From Brachionus koreanus (Eukaryota; Rotifera; Eurotatoria; Ploima; Brachionidae), in the NCBI GenBank assembly GCA_016987375.1, contig PJRA01000412.1:1379543-1412202 (forward strand): 32,660 bases of DNA. Reading direction: 5' to 3'. This document shows, piece after piece, positions 20,048 to 31,704 of the stretch. Each line of letters opens with the position of its first letter. Within the stretch, counting starts at the first letter, position 1. The translations under genes were made by a program, and so were the position numbers. Under the pieces are notes generated by a model. The model searched no databases. It saw only the letters and a program-made list of their open reading frames with translations, and was not told the origin of the DNA.

Positions 20048-23000
20048 AAGTATCTTGAAATTTTCAAAGAGATGACTCATGTGATATAAATTTTTGAAAT
20101 TTAAATTTTTCTTTTATTTTAATCTTTTATTATTTTATTTTTTATATATTACGTATCCATCTAAGATTGCAATCTTCTTTGGAATTAGGTTTAATATTTT
20201 ATAATTCCGATTTATTTAAAGAAACTTTTCTCTTAATATAAAAAGCTTAGACTGTGTTCGTAAGTTAGCTATAAAATAGTTTTGAAATCACTAGGTTGAT
20301 GTGAAGTCATTTTTTTTGAATATTTTCAATACTTGAGAGTCTTTTTTTTAATTGAAATGTACATTGCTTATTGTACTACATTAGCTTTTTGATAGGCGAC
20401 TAATCAATTTTTTCAATATTCAATTCGAATTTAATGCTAAGTTACAGAAACCATAAAATCATATAATTCTTTAATCAAATAATCAGGACAAAAAAATAGA
20501 GAAATTCTGAATAAAGATAAAAAAAAACTAAACTAAAAATAGATGTATTTTTAATTTTTTTTTTTTAAATGAGTTAATGAGTTGGTGATTTAAGTTTTAT
20601 CAATTGTTTTATTATTCATTTATCCATTAAAGCATAGATTAACAAATATTTTAAGCTAATTGAAAACATTTTTAGTTTCTCATTATTTAGAATTAAATTT
20701 ATGATGATTTGACAAAAATATTTAAGTAGATATTCTGCTCTAAAAAGTTTAGATATTTTATTTTAAAAATTTGATCTTATTAAATAAATTAAAATTTGCG
20801 TCAAATTAAATAAATATAAAACGTTTTCATTTTAAAAAATTTGACTTTATTATTATCCCATTCAAGTATTAATTTTTTTTATTTTAGAATATTGATTTTT
20901 AACTTCGACTTGTTTGTAAACATAAGTTAGTTATTTTCAATTCTTTTTAATATCTGTATTATTTTTTTATCGTGCTATTGTTCATCAATTCGCAAATTTC
21001 GTTTGACAAATTAAGAAGAACACAGTTTCTTACTTTGAAAAAAATCTGAATGAAACATAATGTTAGTCTTTTAATCGATTTAAAATAGCTTTAAACAAAA
21101 TCGAATAAAAATTTTAATCGCATAAGCAAAAAACCAATTTGTTTCTAATTTGTTTCTAAATGTGCTGCTTTTTTTCAGGCAAGAAAAGACGAATTGCGTT
21201 TAAATTATTAATTAAATACCAGTTTAAAGAATCGTTTTTCTTTTATTTTTATTGGAATATGTAATTAATTATTTAATATAATTTAATATTGAAATAAGAA
21301 ATTACTTGAAACTGTATTTAAAATATTCTTAATAATCAATGAAAAATCATAAAAGTATTTAAGAATTTTTTGACTTTTGGTTCTCTTATTTGGCATTGAT
21401 TAAAGCTGAGTTTGCAAAATATCAAAATTCAAATTCATTTTTAAGGTTTTTTGACAGAATTGTTAGATTATTGAAAAAAAAATGCTTGCTAAATAGAAAA
21501 AGACAATTTTATCTAATTTAATTTAATACCCATAAATTTAGAACAATCCCAAATTTAAATCAACATATTTTTGTTTTTTTAAATAATTTTTACCCAATTG
21601 ATATTGTGAAGATTATTTTAAATATATAGGAATATTCAGTTGTTTTTATAGGAATATAGGAATATTAGAAGAAATAGCATGATTTAAAATAGCCAATATT
21701 TTTCATTTATTTAGACATTTCTTACATTTAACTTGTTTATCATATTCAATATTTGAAATTAAATCTAATTAATTTAGTTATTTAGAAATTGTTTTTGTCA
21801 ATTTTTGACTGTATAAAATTTTTAATAAAAAAAAATTATTGAATTCAATTAGAAAAAAAGAGATTACTCTAATTAATTTCAACAGTAATACATTAGGATC
21901 ACTAAAGTGAGAAATGCTTATGGACCCGAAGTTAACTGGAAAAAATCCTAGGTTTTATTCATTTTGAGGATTGCTGATTAAAATTTTAACATTTAGATAA
22001 GCGTAATTAATTTTTCAAAATTTAAAAATTTTGATCTTTTTTTTCGTTAAATAAAATTATAATTGAAAATTTTAGATTTTTGAGAGAAGATATTAAAATT
22101 CATATAAGTGATTCGATTCATTCGGGGCTAATTAGTAATCTGTCAAATTTTCAAAAATAAATAAATAAAAAGATTGCGAAAAGAAATGCAAATTCAATTC
22201 TGCCAAAAATATTTGATTTAATTAGAAAAATTCAAACAAATGCATTTTCGTCAATTTTATCAAATAACACTATCAAGTGTAAAAAACTGACGAAATTTTT
22301 CTAAAAATTTAATTTTCAATTATCTCAACATTAAATTTCTAAGCTTTTAAAAGTTCACAAGTTTTTTTTTTTAATTAATCCTATCTCTAAAGCGAAAATT
22401 AAACAATAAACATTAAAACCCAGTTTATTTGTAGTTCTTTTGTTAAATTTTTTCTTTTGAATTACTTTCAAGTATTTTTGATAGAAAGAATGAAATCGAG
22501 CTAATTTTTAAAATGAATTTGTGCTACAACTCTTGAGAAAAAGGGTTCAATTCATCGGTTTACTTTAAAACTCGAATGATTGATAATATTTAATTGAATT
22601 TTATTTCATCTATACAGCATTTATCGAAACCATATTTAAAAATAAACTGACGCAGAATTTTGGATATTAATTCTTAAATTAAATAGCTAAATTGCAATCA
22701 GCATGTGTTTACTAATGTCAAAAAAAAGGTCTAAATTCTATTAAAATTTAACATTAACTAGTATAAAAATTAAAGTATAAAAATATGTAATTTCTTATTA
22801 AAAATGAAAGAGCACTTATGCGAAAAGAGCTGTCTTATTTTTCCGATTAATTTAACAAATTGTTAAATACATGGTAATTCTGGTGATTTCGAAAATATTA
22901 TTTTGGCTCAATGATAGAAATGTACGAGCTTTTAGCTAATTCATTTAGCCAATACTGAAGATTAACTTTTCAAGATAAAAGGTCTATCACTTGTTAGATC

Positions 23001-24962
23001 AAATTTAATTATTCGACTTGTGTTTAAGAGCAGGCAATATAAAAATTTTAGGTGGATTCGGTAAAAATAGAGCTTAGCTTAAAATCGATTTTTCTTAATC
23101 ATTAACATAAAACAATAAAATACTCAAACAATTTAAATATGTTTTTTAAATTCTTTTAAGTTATTGATCAAAGAAATTAAATTTTTTTGAAAATATTTCG
23201 TTAGATGCTTGATACCAAGCAACTGAAAGTTATTTGCATTAAATATTGCCTATAAATTTCTTGATTTATTTTAAAAAAAAGTGGATTTATTTGACATGAT
23301 AATTTTAAAAAAGGACGGATAAATTCATTTTGAGAAAAATAAACAAGATAATTAGATTTCTAATTAGGAAGTTTTGTAATTAGTTGGGTAATTCAATCAA
23401 AAAACAAAGCACATAAGGAAGTTGAGCAAATATGCTTTGCCAAGTGTAAAATTATGGATTGTAAAAATTTTTTCAATATGATAGAAGAAAATTACTGATG
23501 CACATGTCAAATCTAATTTAAATTCAAAAGAATTTTTAGCTAAATAAAATTTAAATTTAAAGGAAATTTAATTTCATCAAAATTTTAATTAAAATTGCTT
23601 GTTATATGCAACAAAGAGTTAAAAATTAATTTTCTAATGTATGCAAGGTATTTTCTTATTAGATCAAGCTTTTTAATAGAATTGAATACCATTTTGTTAA
23701 CAATTTTGTTTAAGCTCTTTGCGGGGGAACTTATTTTTCGGAAAAATTTATATAAATTATTTTTTTTCCAAGGTCCAAATTTGGTCACGAATTACCTTCA
23801 AAATCATAAGATTTTTTTAAATTTAATAAAATCTCAAATAAATATTTGAGAAAGTTTTTATCAAACGAAATTTTAATCGTAATTTGAGAATTTTGATTTT
23901 AAATCAATTTTTGGTTCGAATTACGCTAAATGCTGCAAATTAATAAATAGATATTTTCAATTAAAAAAAAGTATCAAATTTTTTTATTAATAATAAATGG
24001 TTCTGTTAAAGTCTCAGTCTGAAAATTGATTTCTCTAAATTTATTTAACAGCTTAATTGATCAATTAAAAAGAATAGTTTTAGCTTTTTAGAATTTTCAA
24101 TTTAATTTTTATTAAAAGCTATACATTTAAGTAAATTAAAAAAAATTAAAAGAAAATTTCGATTTTTATATTTATGTACTTTTCAAAGATCCATTGAAGA
24201 TACATTACATATCTTCATGATCTTCCACAAATTGGCTAATAATGAATAAGCTCATGATATTAGATGATAAATTAACAGTTAAGAAAAATGACAGCTTTCT
24301 TGAATTAATAAATTGCTCTTTGTTACTAGTTTGACAGCCAAGCTCTCGTTAAAGTTTCGAAATTTTTTCGTTTGACTAAATTAAAAGAAAAAGGACGTTC
24401 GTTTTAATTTTCAGTCTTTTCTGGTTTTATTAATTGAATAATATTCTTGGGAAACATAAAATAAATATTCTTCTCTCTCTTAATGTAAATATTGTACATA
24501 TTCAACACAAGAAATTCTTGTAAATGTTCTTTTGATTGTGTTCTAACCAAATAAAAACGATGATAATTCAATATTTTACTAGATTTTATATTTATGAAAA
24601 AATTTTACTTTAATGCGGAATCAACAATTAGCTACGGAATAAACTCTTTTCTTTTAACAATTAGATGAAAATTTTTAATTTTTTTTTATTTTTCGGGAAT
24701 ACTTTTTGAATTTCCTGATTTCAGTTTGTTGTCAAGTTTTTGCCAGTCTCCGCATCAATTAAAATATAATTTCCTCAATATTTTGTTTACCTTGAATTAA
24801 AAAGTATTTAAATTATTAAACCTATATTTGTATGATGTTAAAACTCATTAAATTTTCAAAAAGTTTCTTATTCCTTAAATAATTGGTTTAAAAATAACAT
24901 TTTTTTCAAGACTGGAATTGATATAAAATAGAGATTTATTTGAAAAAAAAATTCATAACAAA
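20048..24962. other. Long AT-rich intergenic stretch, no gene recognised
   Basis: 4.9 kb without a convincing exon, tRNA or repeat array. Short open frames near 23585-23849 exist on both strands but are low-complexity and AT-driven. A short local repeat of ATAGGAATAT units occurs near 21628-21667. It may hold distal regulatory sequence or decayed transposons that I cannot recognise by eye. Confidence 0.5.
24922..24930 (+). promoter_or_regulatory. Possible TATA box of calcyphosin-like gene
   Basis: TATAAAATA lies 33-41 bases upstream of the ATG. If used it implies a very short 5' UTR. In AT-rich DNA such matches are frequent, so support is positional only. Confidence 0.3.
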
Positions 24963-25579
24963 ATGAGCGTAGAACTCATTCGTGCTTTTTTGCTTAAATC
25001 AAAAAATTCGAAGAAACAAACATTTCTCAACGATTTATTCAAGTCAATGGACAAAGATCATTCGAAGAAAATAGACTACCATGAATTTAAGCAGGGCTTA
25101 TTCAAGCTTGGACTAACCGATCTGTCTGAAGCCGAGATACGCAAGTTGTTCAACGACTTTGATACAAAACAAGATGGAAAAATAGATTTTACCGAATTTG
25201 TGAACGCTCTGAAGCCACAATTATCACAGAAAAGATTGAAAGCCATTGATGAAGCCTTTAGAAAGCTCGATGTGAACAATGACGGTGTTCTGTCCATCGA
25301 AGATTTTAGAGTTGTCTACAAAGAACAAGCAAAAAAGCATCCTAAGTGCATCGATGGTACCTGGACTATTGAACAAGTAATTTAAAGTAATTTCAAAGAA
25401 TTTTAAGTTAAAAAAAATTCTAGGCACTTAGAAGTTTTCTTGATGCATTCGATACACCAGGAAAAGCCGACGGAATCGTGACTATGGAAGAGTTTCATAA
25501 TTACTACGCAATCATATCAGCATCGATTCCAGATGATTCATATTTTGTATTCTTGATGAACTCCTGTTTTCAATCATAA
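24963..25579 (+). CDS. Calcyphosin-like EF-hand calcium-binding protein
   Basis: Two exons, 24963-25376 and 25424-25579, joined by a 47-bp GT-AG intron. They give 189 aa, the length of vertebrate calcyphosin. There are four EF-hands: loops DKDHSKKIDYHE (30-41), DTKQDGKIDFTE (67-78) and DVNNDGVLSIED (103-114), and a longer non-canonical fourth loop starting DTPGKADG near residue 148. The stretch after EF3 (HPKCIDGTWTIEQ) and the end (NYYAIISASIP, then MNSCF) match calcyphosin/CAPSL architecture. The protein is a cytosolic calcium sensor; in animals the family is often linked to ciliated cells. Without the intron the frame would stop 1 codon into it, so splicing is required for EF4. Codon use is clearly coding compared with the flanks. 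Confidence 0.92.
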
Positions 25580-27093
25580 AAAATACAATTAAAAAAAAAA
25601 CTTATTTTAAATTAGATTTCAATATTTTAATTCAACTTTGTGATAATAACTTGTTGTATTTTTAAATTTAACGAATTATTCAATTCTTTTTTTATTAAAT
25701 ATATATTTTTTTATTTCTTAAGAGACCTTTTAAAATAATATTTAATTTATAAAAGTTGTTTAGAGAACTGGTTTCCAAGGCATTTTAATAAAATCAATCA
25801 AATAAAGTAAAATTAAATATTTTTTTAATTAAACATTTTAAGACTTAAAGGATATTATTTGAAAATAAAATTCTAAACTATCAAGAAATTCGATTAAATA
25901 GCATACAGAGGCCTAGACGAGTAGAGCCTGACTTTTTTTTTTCATTTTTAAAATATCAAATTTGATGAGTAATTTTGAATTGAAAACGTGGAAAAATTCC
26001 TCAAATAGAAAATAGAAATTTTTTTAAAATAAAATTCCGGATCTTAATTGAAAATTGGTAGTTTCTTAGACTAAATCCATTTTAAACAACTTATTAATTA
26101 AATTTTCTGAATTTAAAATAGCTTTACTTTAAAATAGGATATTATTCAAAGAGTAAAACCTTATTGAACATTATTTTATCAGAAAATTTCTTTATTTTTC
26201 ATGTATAATGTAGAGAATTTTTTTCCGGTAAAGATTAAGCAAATTAAATTTTTTTGAAAAATTTTTAAGAACAAAGCTTTTAAATTTTCAATATTTTGAA
26301 AGAATAAGTCTCTCCCTACCCATAAAAATACTCAACCTACACAAATGAATATTGAATTTGAGAATGTTTTGCAAAATTCTAAACAGACAAAATTTTAAAA
26401 CTAATTTTTTTTGAATGCCCCCACACATTCTTTTTTATTAGAATAAAATATTTTATGTCTAGACTAGGCAGGCTTCAATCTCAATTCAAATTTGCGTAAA
26501 ATAAGCTTTTTGAAAATTTTAAAAGATTTAATTCTTTAATCTAAGAGCTAATTTTAGCGGTACTTTTGTCAAGTTTATATATGATTTAATTTGAATGCTT
26601 CAACCATTTCTAAAAAGCTGATAATTATTCTAAAAGGTTTTCATTCCATGATTTCCTTTATATTTTCAGAACGAAATGTAATCTTTTGATTCTTCATAAA
26701 TTGTAATAAACTTTTTTAATTTTGTCAAGTTATGATTTATATAAAAAATAAGCATATTACATCTATAAAATTTAGAATAAATACGTAAATTTTTTAGGAC
26801 AAAAAAACAGTATTAATTATTGAGCAATCAATTCTTTTTTTTTAATAGAAATTTCTAATTTAAAATTTTTCTTCAAGCCATTTACTATTTTAAGTAATAC
26901 CCTTTTTTCATTTATTGTTTACATTTAAATGAATTTTTATTAAGCAATAGTTATTTTTTGAAATAACTGTTATATCACAAAAAAAAGTAATTTAAAAAAC
27001 TAAAAGATTATTTAAAATTTATTCAAATTTTTTTAATTTTATTTACAGAATTTTTGAAAAATTTAAAAGTTTATATTTTGATCATGAATTTCT
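25580..27093. other. Intergenic, no gene seen
   Basis: 1.5 kb AT-rich spacer between the calcyphosin-like gene and the convergent syntaxin gene; it includes both 3' UTRs. No ORF or RNA gene was recognised. Two GC-richer patches at about 25909-25931 and 26456-26480 share CTAGAC and neighbouring bases but do not form clear terminal repeats. Confidence 0.5.
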
Positions 27094-28827
27094 TTAATGT
27101 TTCTTGATTGAAAAATAAACAATCAAACCAATAACACCCATGACAATCAGAATGATCAATATTAAAAATAAAATTTTTTTTCTATACCGTGACTTAAACA
27201 AAAATTAGTCATTATCTTGTAATTAAATGAGGTAATGTGAAATTTTTGTACAACAATTACAGTACAAAAAGGAAAAACAATTTAATTTTTTTTCTAGTTG
27301 CGCAATGTTAATGGTTCTATAAACAGTACAATGTTGTACGAATTTGTACAAACGAATTCTAAAATCTGCAAATACTCTTCATTTTTCAGTAAAATGCACA
27401 TCATTTAAAAATTTGCACTTAATTGTATAGTTTTTGCAGAGCTTAGAATTCGTCTAAAACAAATCTGTTCAACATTGCATTGTTTACAGAACCATTTTTG
27501 CGCAACTAAGAAAAATTATAAAGCTTTTCCTTTTTGTACTGTAATTTTTGTACTAAAATCTCACATTGCCTTAAATAAAGACTTTGAATATTAAGGTTTA
27601 AAAATATCTCACCGCATATCGAGATGCTTTAGACAAATTTTCGTTAGCATAGTGCACATTAGCGTGAGTTGACTCAACATTCGAACTAATATTATCTTGA
27701 AAAGAAATAATTTAGACCAATATTGGGTAAATTGGGTTGGAAAATTAATGCTAAATTAAAAGAAAAATAACTAGCTTCTTTATTGCCGATTGATTTGTTC
27801 ATTTATTTAGATAACTACGTGGTAAATTATGATGAACATTTAGCAAGCATAGAAAAAATTCAACCCAAATAAAAATTTCACCAAAATTTAATTAGTATTA
27901 CCAATTAAGCTAGTTTGCTCATTGACCATTGTTGCCAAATCAGTCATAATTGCATTTATGTCTATTATATCGCTCTGTGAAAAAATTTAAAATTTAAAAT
28001 TAATAAATTTTTAAAAATAATTTACCTCAATTTGTTTCATTTTAGTCTCTCGATCACGAACTATATCAATTTGCTGATCTAATTCTGACAGTTTTCTAGA
28101 TTTAAAAAAATTAAAATTAAAATTAATTAAAACTTATATCTTACTTGGTTTGCAAGAGAGATTGTCTTTCATCTATAATCTTTTATTAAAAAAATTTAAG
28201 TTTTAATTTATATATTATTTTGTTTTACTTCGATATTGGCATCTTGACTTTCTGTATCAATACTTTTTAGTGGTTTTAGTCGAAGATTATCTCTGATTTC
28301 CTTTTGAAGACTACTGTAAATATTCAGTTCATCCTCAAATATTCTTTTGGATTTGGTTAGTGCTAATTCTGACTAGATTAAACTTTTTAATACTCAAAAA
28401 TAATTCTTCTAAAAAATAAATACTTCGCTGGTGTTTAAACTTGATAATTTTATGAAATTTGATTGAATTTCTCTTATTAATTGATTTGATTTTTGAAATG
28501 TATCATGACTAAAGATAAAATACTTAGCCGAAAATTTTTTTAACTAGAGTTCTACATATTATCCCTAAATTGATTGCTATCTTTGGAAGTGCCAATCTGC
28601 TTTTTCAGCTGATTCAATTGATTAGCTTTAGCAAAAAAGTTAGAGGAAAAATGAGTGAATATCAAGTGAATTTACCATATTGTTTGAGTCTAAAAAAATT
28701 ATTTGATAAATTGCCATTAATTTGATCGACTGTGGTGCCCGCTGGAAAAAAAAATTTAAAAAGTTTTAGTATAATTTAGAAATATTGACAAACCATTGTA
28801 ATTTTGATAGTTACTAGAACTTGCCAT
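27094..28827 (-). CDS. Syntaxin 7/12-like Qa-SNARE
   Basis: Ten exons on the minus strand: 28827-28794, 28741-28676, 28625-28556, 28508-28424, 28372-28229, 28179-28145, 28095-28026, 27974-27902, 27695-27613, 27192-27094. They sum to 759 bp, 252 aa, in frame. The N-terminal half is helical, as expected for a Habc domain. The SNARE motif (about 150-216) includes ESDIIDINAIMTDLATMVNE followed by the zero-layer Gln188. The C-terminus is a tail anchor (about 227-248, ILFLILIILIVMGVIGLIVY) ending in KKH. The DINxIMxDLxxMVxEQ pattern is typical of endosomal syntaxins 7, 12 and 13, so it should act in fusion with endosomes or lysosomes. The last intron (27193-27612) is much longer than the others because of a foldback element. 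Confidence 0.92.
27231..27570. mobile_element. Foldback/MITE-like element in syntaxin intron
   Basis: Imperfect inverted repeat with arms 27231-27370 and 27435-27570 (about 80% match by eye) around a 64-base loop. Shared blocks include GTACAGTAC-like and ACAGTACAAAAAGGAAAA near the ends, AGTTGCGCAA, ATGGTTCT and ACGAATTCTAA. It lies wholly inside the last syntaxin intron and contains no ORF. The ends read GGTAATGTGA and TCACATTGCC. A TAAAT sequence is found near both flanks, a possible target duplication. Superfamily unknown. Confidence 0.75.
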
Positions 28828-29241
28828 TCTTTTTTCAAGAGGTTAATTTTAATCAAAAACGATAATGATTAATTAGATATTATTAGGTAAAAAAATTTAA
28901 ATTATTTCGAAAAAATTCACAATTGCATTTATAAAAAAATATTTTATGTTAAAAAATAGATATATTTATATTCACGTGATTATCACATTATTTAAACTTA
29001 TTTGTAGTTTGGCTGTTATCTCAAATTCATTTTAATAAATTTTTTCTAATTTATAAAATATAATTAGTTGAATATTTCTATATAGGTATTTTAAAAAAGA
29101 AAATAAAATTAAGAAAAATATTTTTGTTAAATTTTATTTAAAAGATTAAACTATCACCTAAAACTAATTAGAAACTTAATAAGTTAAAAAAATCTCATTA
29201 AGATAATTTAAAATAATATCTTAATATAAATTTTAAAGGAT
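28828..29241. other. Spacer upstream of syntaxin, no gene seen
   Basis: About 410 bases, AT-rich, between the syntaxin start and the stop of the small heat-shock gene, both on the minus strand. It should contain the syntaxin promoter and the sHSP 3' UTR. No specific site is assigned. Confidence 0.5.
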
Positions 29242-30102
29242 CTAATTTTGTTTAAGATTAACTATTTGGATTGGTATTGAGACAAACAAGTCCTTGTTGC
29301 AATCATTGTTAATTTGAGAATCATTGTCAGAATCAATTGAAATTAATATGCTTCTTTTATCTTTTGTATCAAAAATTTCATCTTTTAATGAGAAATCATT
29401 CTTTCTTACAGGAAAGGTAACTTTCTTGTAATAGCTTTCTTCTGATATTTTAGTGCGGATATTTTGTTCCTCTAGGGGATCAAGAGGTTTTTCCTGAAAA
29501 TGTACAGTTTTCTCCATTTTGTCTTCACATCTTTTAATCTCAGGCTCGCTTCTTTCAAATTTATTTTGATTATCAGGAACCAAAGGAACATCAATAAATA
29601 GTAGACCATTTGATTTTAAAAAAGCCGTAATATTTAAAGTATCTGCATTTTCAGGAAGACTAAATACTTTTTTGAATTCTTTAAATGTATAATCTTCATC
29701 AGTGTTGTTTTTTTTACCCTCTTTGCCATAGACAGTAAGTGAACGCTTGTCTTCTGAAATCGAGGCTTTTATAGAATCAGATGAGTATCCAGTACAGTCG
29801 ACTAGAATACGATGTGTATTGGAAACTCTTGGCTTCAATATAGGTTTTCTATGACAAAATGTATCTTTTTTAATTGGTTCAAAATCTCTTTGAAAATCAA
29901 AACGTCTTTCGAAAAAATTCCTGTCCCTTTCAAAAAAACTATATCTATAAGGAGAAAAATATCCGAAGTTCTCAGTCATTCTTCTAAAATGATTTTGTTT
30001 GATTCTCTCAAATTCTTGATAAAAATCGGCACCAAAACCTCTTGGCGGTCCCAATAGATCAAAATCACTTGGCCATCTGCGCAAAAAGTTGTTATTCAAC
30101 AT
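29242..30102 (-). CDS. Small heat-shock protein with alpha-crystallin domain
   Basis: Intronless 286-aa frame. Residues 1-94 are rich in Phe, Arg and Asp and probably disordered. An alpha-crystallin domain spans about 95-176: HRILVDCTGYSSDSIKA, DKRSLTVYGKEGK, then FKKVFSLPENAD and NGLLFIDVPL, the expected strand order with the usual LPE and GxLxIxxPL motifs. A charged tail of about 110 residues follows and ends with SIPIQI, matching the I-x-I motif that docks on a neighbouring alpha-crystallin domain in sHSP oligomers. Expected role: ATP-independent holdase of the cytosol. Intronless structure and a close TATA box fit a heat-inducible gene. The long tail before the IxI motif is unusual; most sHSPs are 150-220 aa. 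Confidence 0.9.
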   Translation of the reverse strand: MLNNNFLRRWPSDFDLLGPPRGFGADFYQEFERIKQNHFRRMTENFGYFSPYRYSFFERDRNFFERRFDFQRDFEPIKKDTFCHRKPILKPRVSNTHRILVDCTGYSSDSIKASISEDKRSLTVYGKEGKKNNTDEDYTFKEFKKVFSLPENADTLNITAFLKSNGLLFIDVPLVPDNQNKFERSEPEIKRCEDKMEKTVHFQEKPLDPLEEQNIRTKISEESYYKKVTFPVRKNDFSLKDEIFDTKDKRSILISIDSDNDSQINNDCNKDLFVSIPIQIVNLKQN

Positions 30103-30170
30103 TTCTCTAAGCTTATAATTGTTTTATTTTTTCTAATTATTAAATTCTTTATGAAATGTAAATATGCCTC

Positions 30171-30180
30171 TTTTTATACC
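30171..30180 (-). promoter_or_regulatory. TATA box of small heat-shock gene
   Basis: Minus strand reads GGTATAAAAAGAG about 70 bases before the ATG, a good TATA box and G/C-richer than its surroundings. I looked upstream for heat-shock elements (alternating GAA and TTC every five bases) and found no convincing array. Confidence 0.6.
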
Positions 30181-30904
30181 TTTTTTAAGGTATTTAATTC
30201 AGTCATTCTATGAGTTTTTTTCAATCCAATTGCCAAGTAATTTTAATTTAAACTAATTTCACAAGACAAACTAACAGTAATAATCAATCATAATTAATTG
30301 TTTAAGGGAAAAAATCAGTGACAATAGCAGACATAGGCATTTTTTAATTTAAATTAGTAATTTAACTAGTTTTTCAAAATATTTAATTGAATCAAGAATA
30401 AAGCTCGTTTTATTTTGAAATAACATTTTAAATAAATTAAAAAAATCCAAAAAGCCTAGTTACTTTTACAAATTTACAAAATATAACATATAAGATTTAG
30501 ACCAAAGAAACTTAGTTATTTAGATTAGAAAATATTTTTTTAGTTGATTTTTTGGATTTTTGATCATAAAATATTCAAAAACTTGAATTATTATTTATTT
30601 TTCTTAAATGTTTCTTACTAGTTTCAGAATATTTTTAAATTTATTTGCTTTTCAACAAAAACAAAAAAATAATTTAAATAGAATCTTTTTTGTTTGAAAA
30701 AGAAAAACTGATTTTTTTTCCTAATGCTCTGCCCGTAAAGATTTAGTAAAATTAAAATTCTGAAAATATATAATTTTAAAGAAAAACTAGAATGTTTAGA
30801 AGACTGTTTTGAGACATCACTTTGAACTCGTGACTTGATTTATTCTTTTTATTTAAATTCAAATTAAAAAAAAAATAATAATTAAATTAAACTTAGTTTT
30901 TAAA
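30181..30904. other. Divergent intergenic region
   Basis: About 720 bases between the divergently transcribed small heat-shock gene and MED8. It should hold the upstream regions of both promoters. AT-rich, with no ORF or identifiable RNA gene. Confidence 0.5.
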
Positions 30905-31622
30905 ATGGATCAAAAATTGAATGACAATTTGGATGCTTTAATTCACGATTTAAAAGAATGCAAATATTCACTTGAACTTTTGTTAACTAACCTTGGAAAT
31001 GATGAACAGCGTCTTGCTTATAACGAAGTAGATTGGCTTTCTATTTTGAGCAGCTTAAGAATCGCATCAACAAATTTAATATCAATATCAAACTTTTTCA
31101 AAAATCTTAACAGAGAAAAACGCGACTTTTCTCTTAAGACAAGTGTTGTTTTGCCCAAAGCCTATTCAGAAGAGGTAGATCCTGAGCTTCAAGAGCTGAC
31201 TGATGGACGAATAAGTGTTTTTAATCATGATGTAATTCCACATATTATGAGAACTAAATTAATTCCAGCAGTTGAAGAAGAAGAGGCTAAGTTACATCAA
31301 GCGGCAAAAGATTTTGAGCTCATAAAAACATTTGATGTAGTGTTCTAAATTATATTTGATTTTATTTTATCATTTCTATTTTAGAAAAATATTAGTTTTT
31401 TTAAAAAGACAATTGAAGAGTCTGCATCAATGGTTGAGAAGCCTAAACGTGATTTAGAAAGTATTTTTTTTCTTCATAAAATTGGAATAATTGATCTTTA
31501 AAATCAAACATTTTTAAGCAAAACAATCGAATGTAATTACATATAATTTACAAGACACTTTTCAGCTAGTTAATTCGTTTTATAATTTGAAAATTATTCA
31601 AAGACAACATGGTCAGAGATAA
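30905..31622 (+). CDS. MED8: Mediator complex subunit 8
   Basis: Three exons, 30905-31336, 31385-31460 and 31519-31622, giving 612 bp, 203 aa. The N-terminal helices (MDQKLNDNLDALIHDLKECK, then LTNLGN and WLSILSSL) are followed by the family's most conserved stretch, GRISVFNHDVIPHIMRTK (101-118), and the acidic VEEEEAKL. The last exon reads TYNLQDTFQLVNSFYNLKI, which aligns with the conserved C-terminal TFNPTDTNALVAAVAFGKG helix region of animal MED8, and stops at TAA. MED8 is part of the Mediator head module in the nucleus, bridging MED17/MED18/MED20 to RNA polymerase II. The protein is shorter than vertebrate MED8 (about 268 aa), mainly from lack of a glycine/glutamine-rich tail. Exons 1-2 are certain; exon 3 is well supported by motif and phase. 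Confidence 0.9.
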
Positions 31623-31704
31623 GATTTTTTTTTAACTATTTAAATTTTTAAAAATTCATTTTAAATAAAAATTTGTGCACATTTCATTATAGTAACTATC
31701 AGTC
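31561..31704 (+). repeat. Left arm of inverted duplication (MED8 last exon and 3' UTR)
   Basis: Bases 31561-31625 match the reverse complement of 32308-32372 with one mismatch in 65. The similarity continues, more weakly, through the 3' UTR to about 31704. This arm holds the in-frame MED8 C-terminus, so it is the native copy. Confidence 0.9.
31664..31669 (+). terminator. Polyadenylation signal AATAAA, MED8
   Basis: AATAAA 42 bases after the stop codon. It lies within the left arm of the inverted duplication and is present in the opposite arm as well. Confidence 0.5.

Noticed and set aside
23585..23849. Open frames of 67 and 84 codons on opposite strands
   Set aside because: Low-complexity AT-driven hydrophobic sequence without motifs or splice context.
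23905..23935. GGTTCGAATT resembling a tRNA B-box
   Set aside because: No matching A-box, acceptor stem or cloverleaf around it.
25076..25427. Minus-strand open frames opposite the calcyphosin-like gene
   Set aside because: Antisense shadows of an EF-hand gene whose plus-strand motifs are clear.
25909..26480. Two GC-richer patches sharing CTAGAC and nearby bases, possible element ends
   Set aside because: Similarity is short and neither clean direct nor clean inverted repeats can be defined.
30181..30300. Heat-shock elements upstream of the sHSP TATA box
   Set aside because: Only isolated GAA/TTC triplets; no run of three correctly spaced units.
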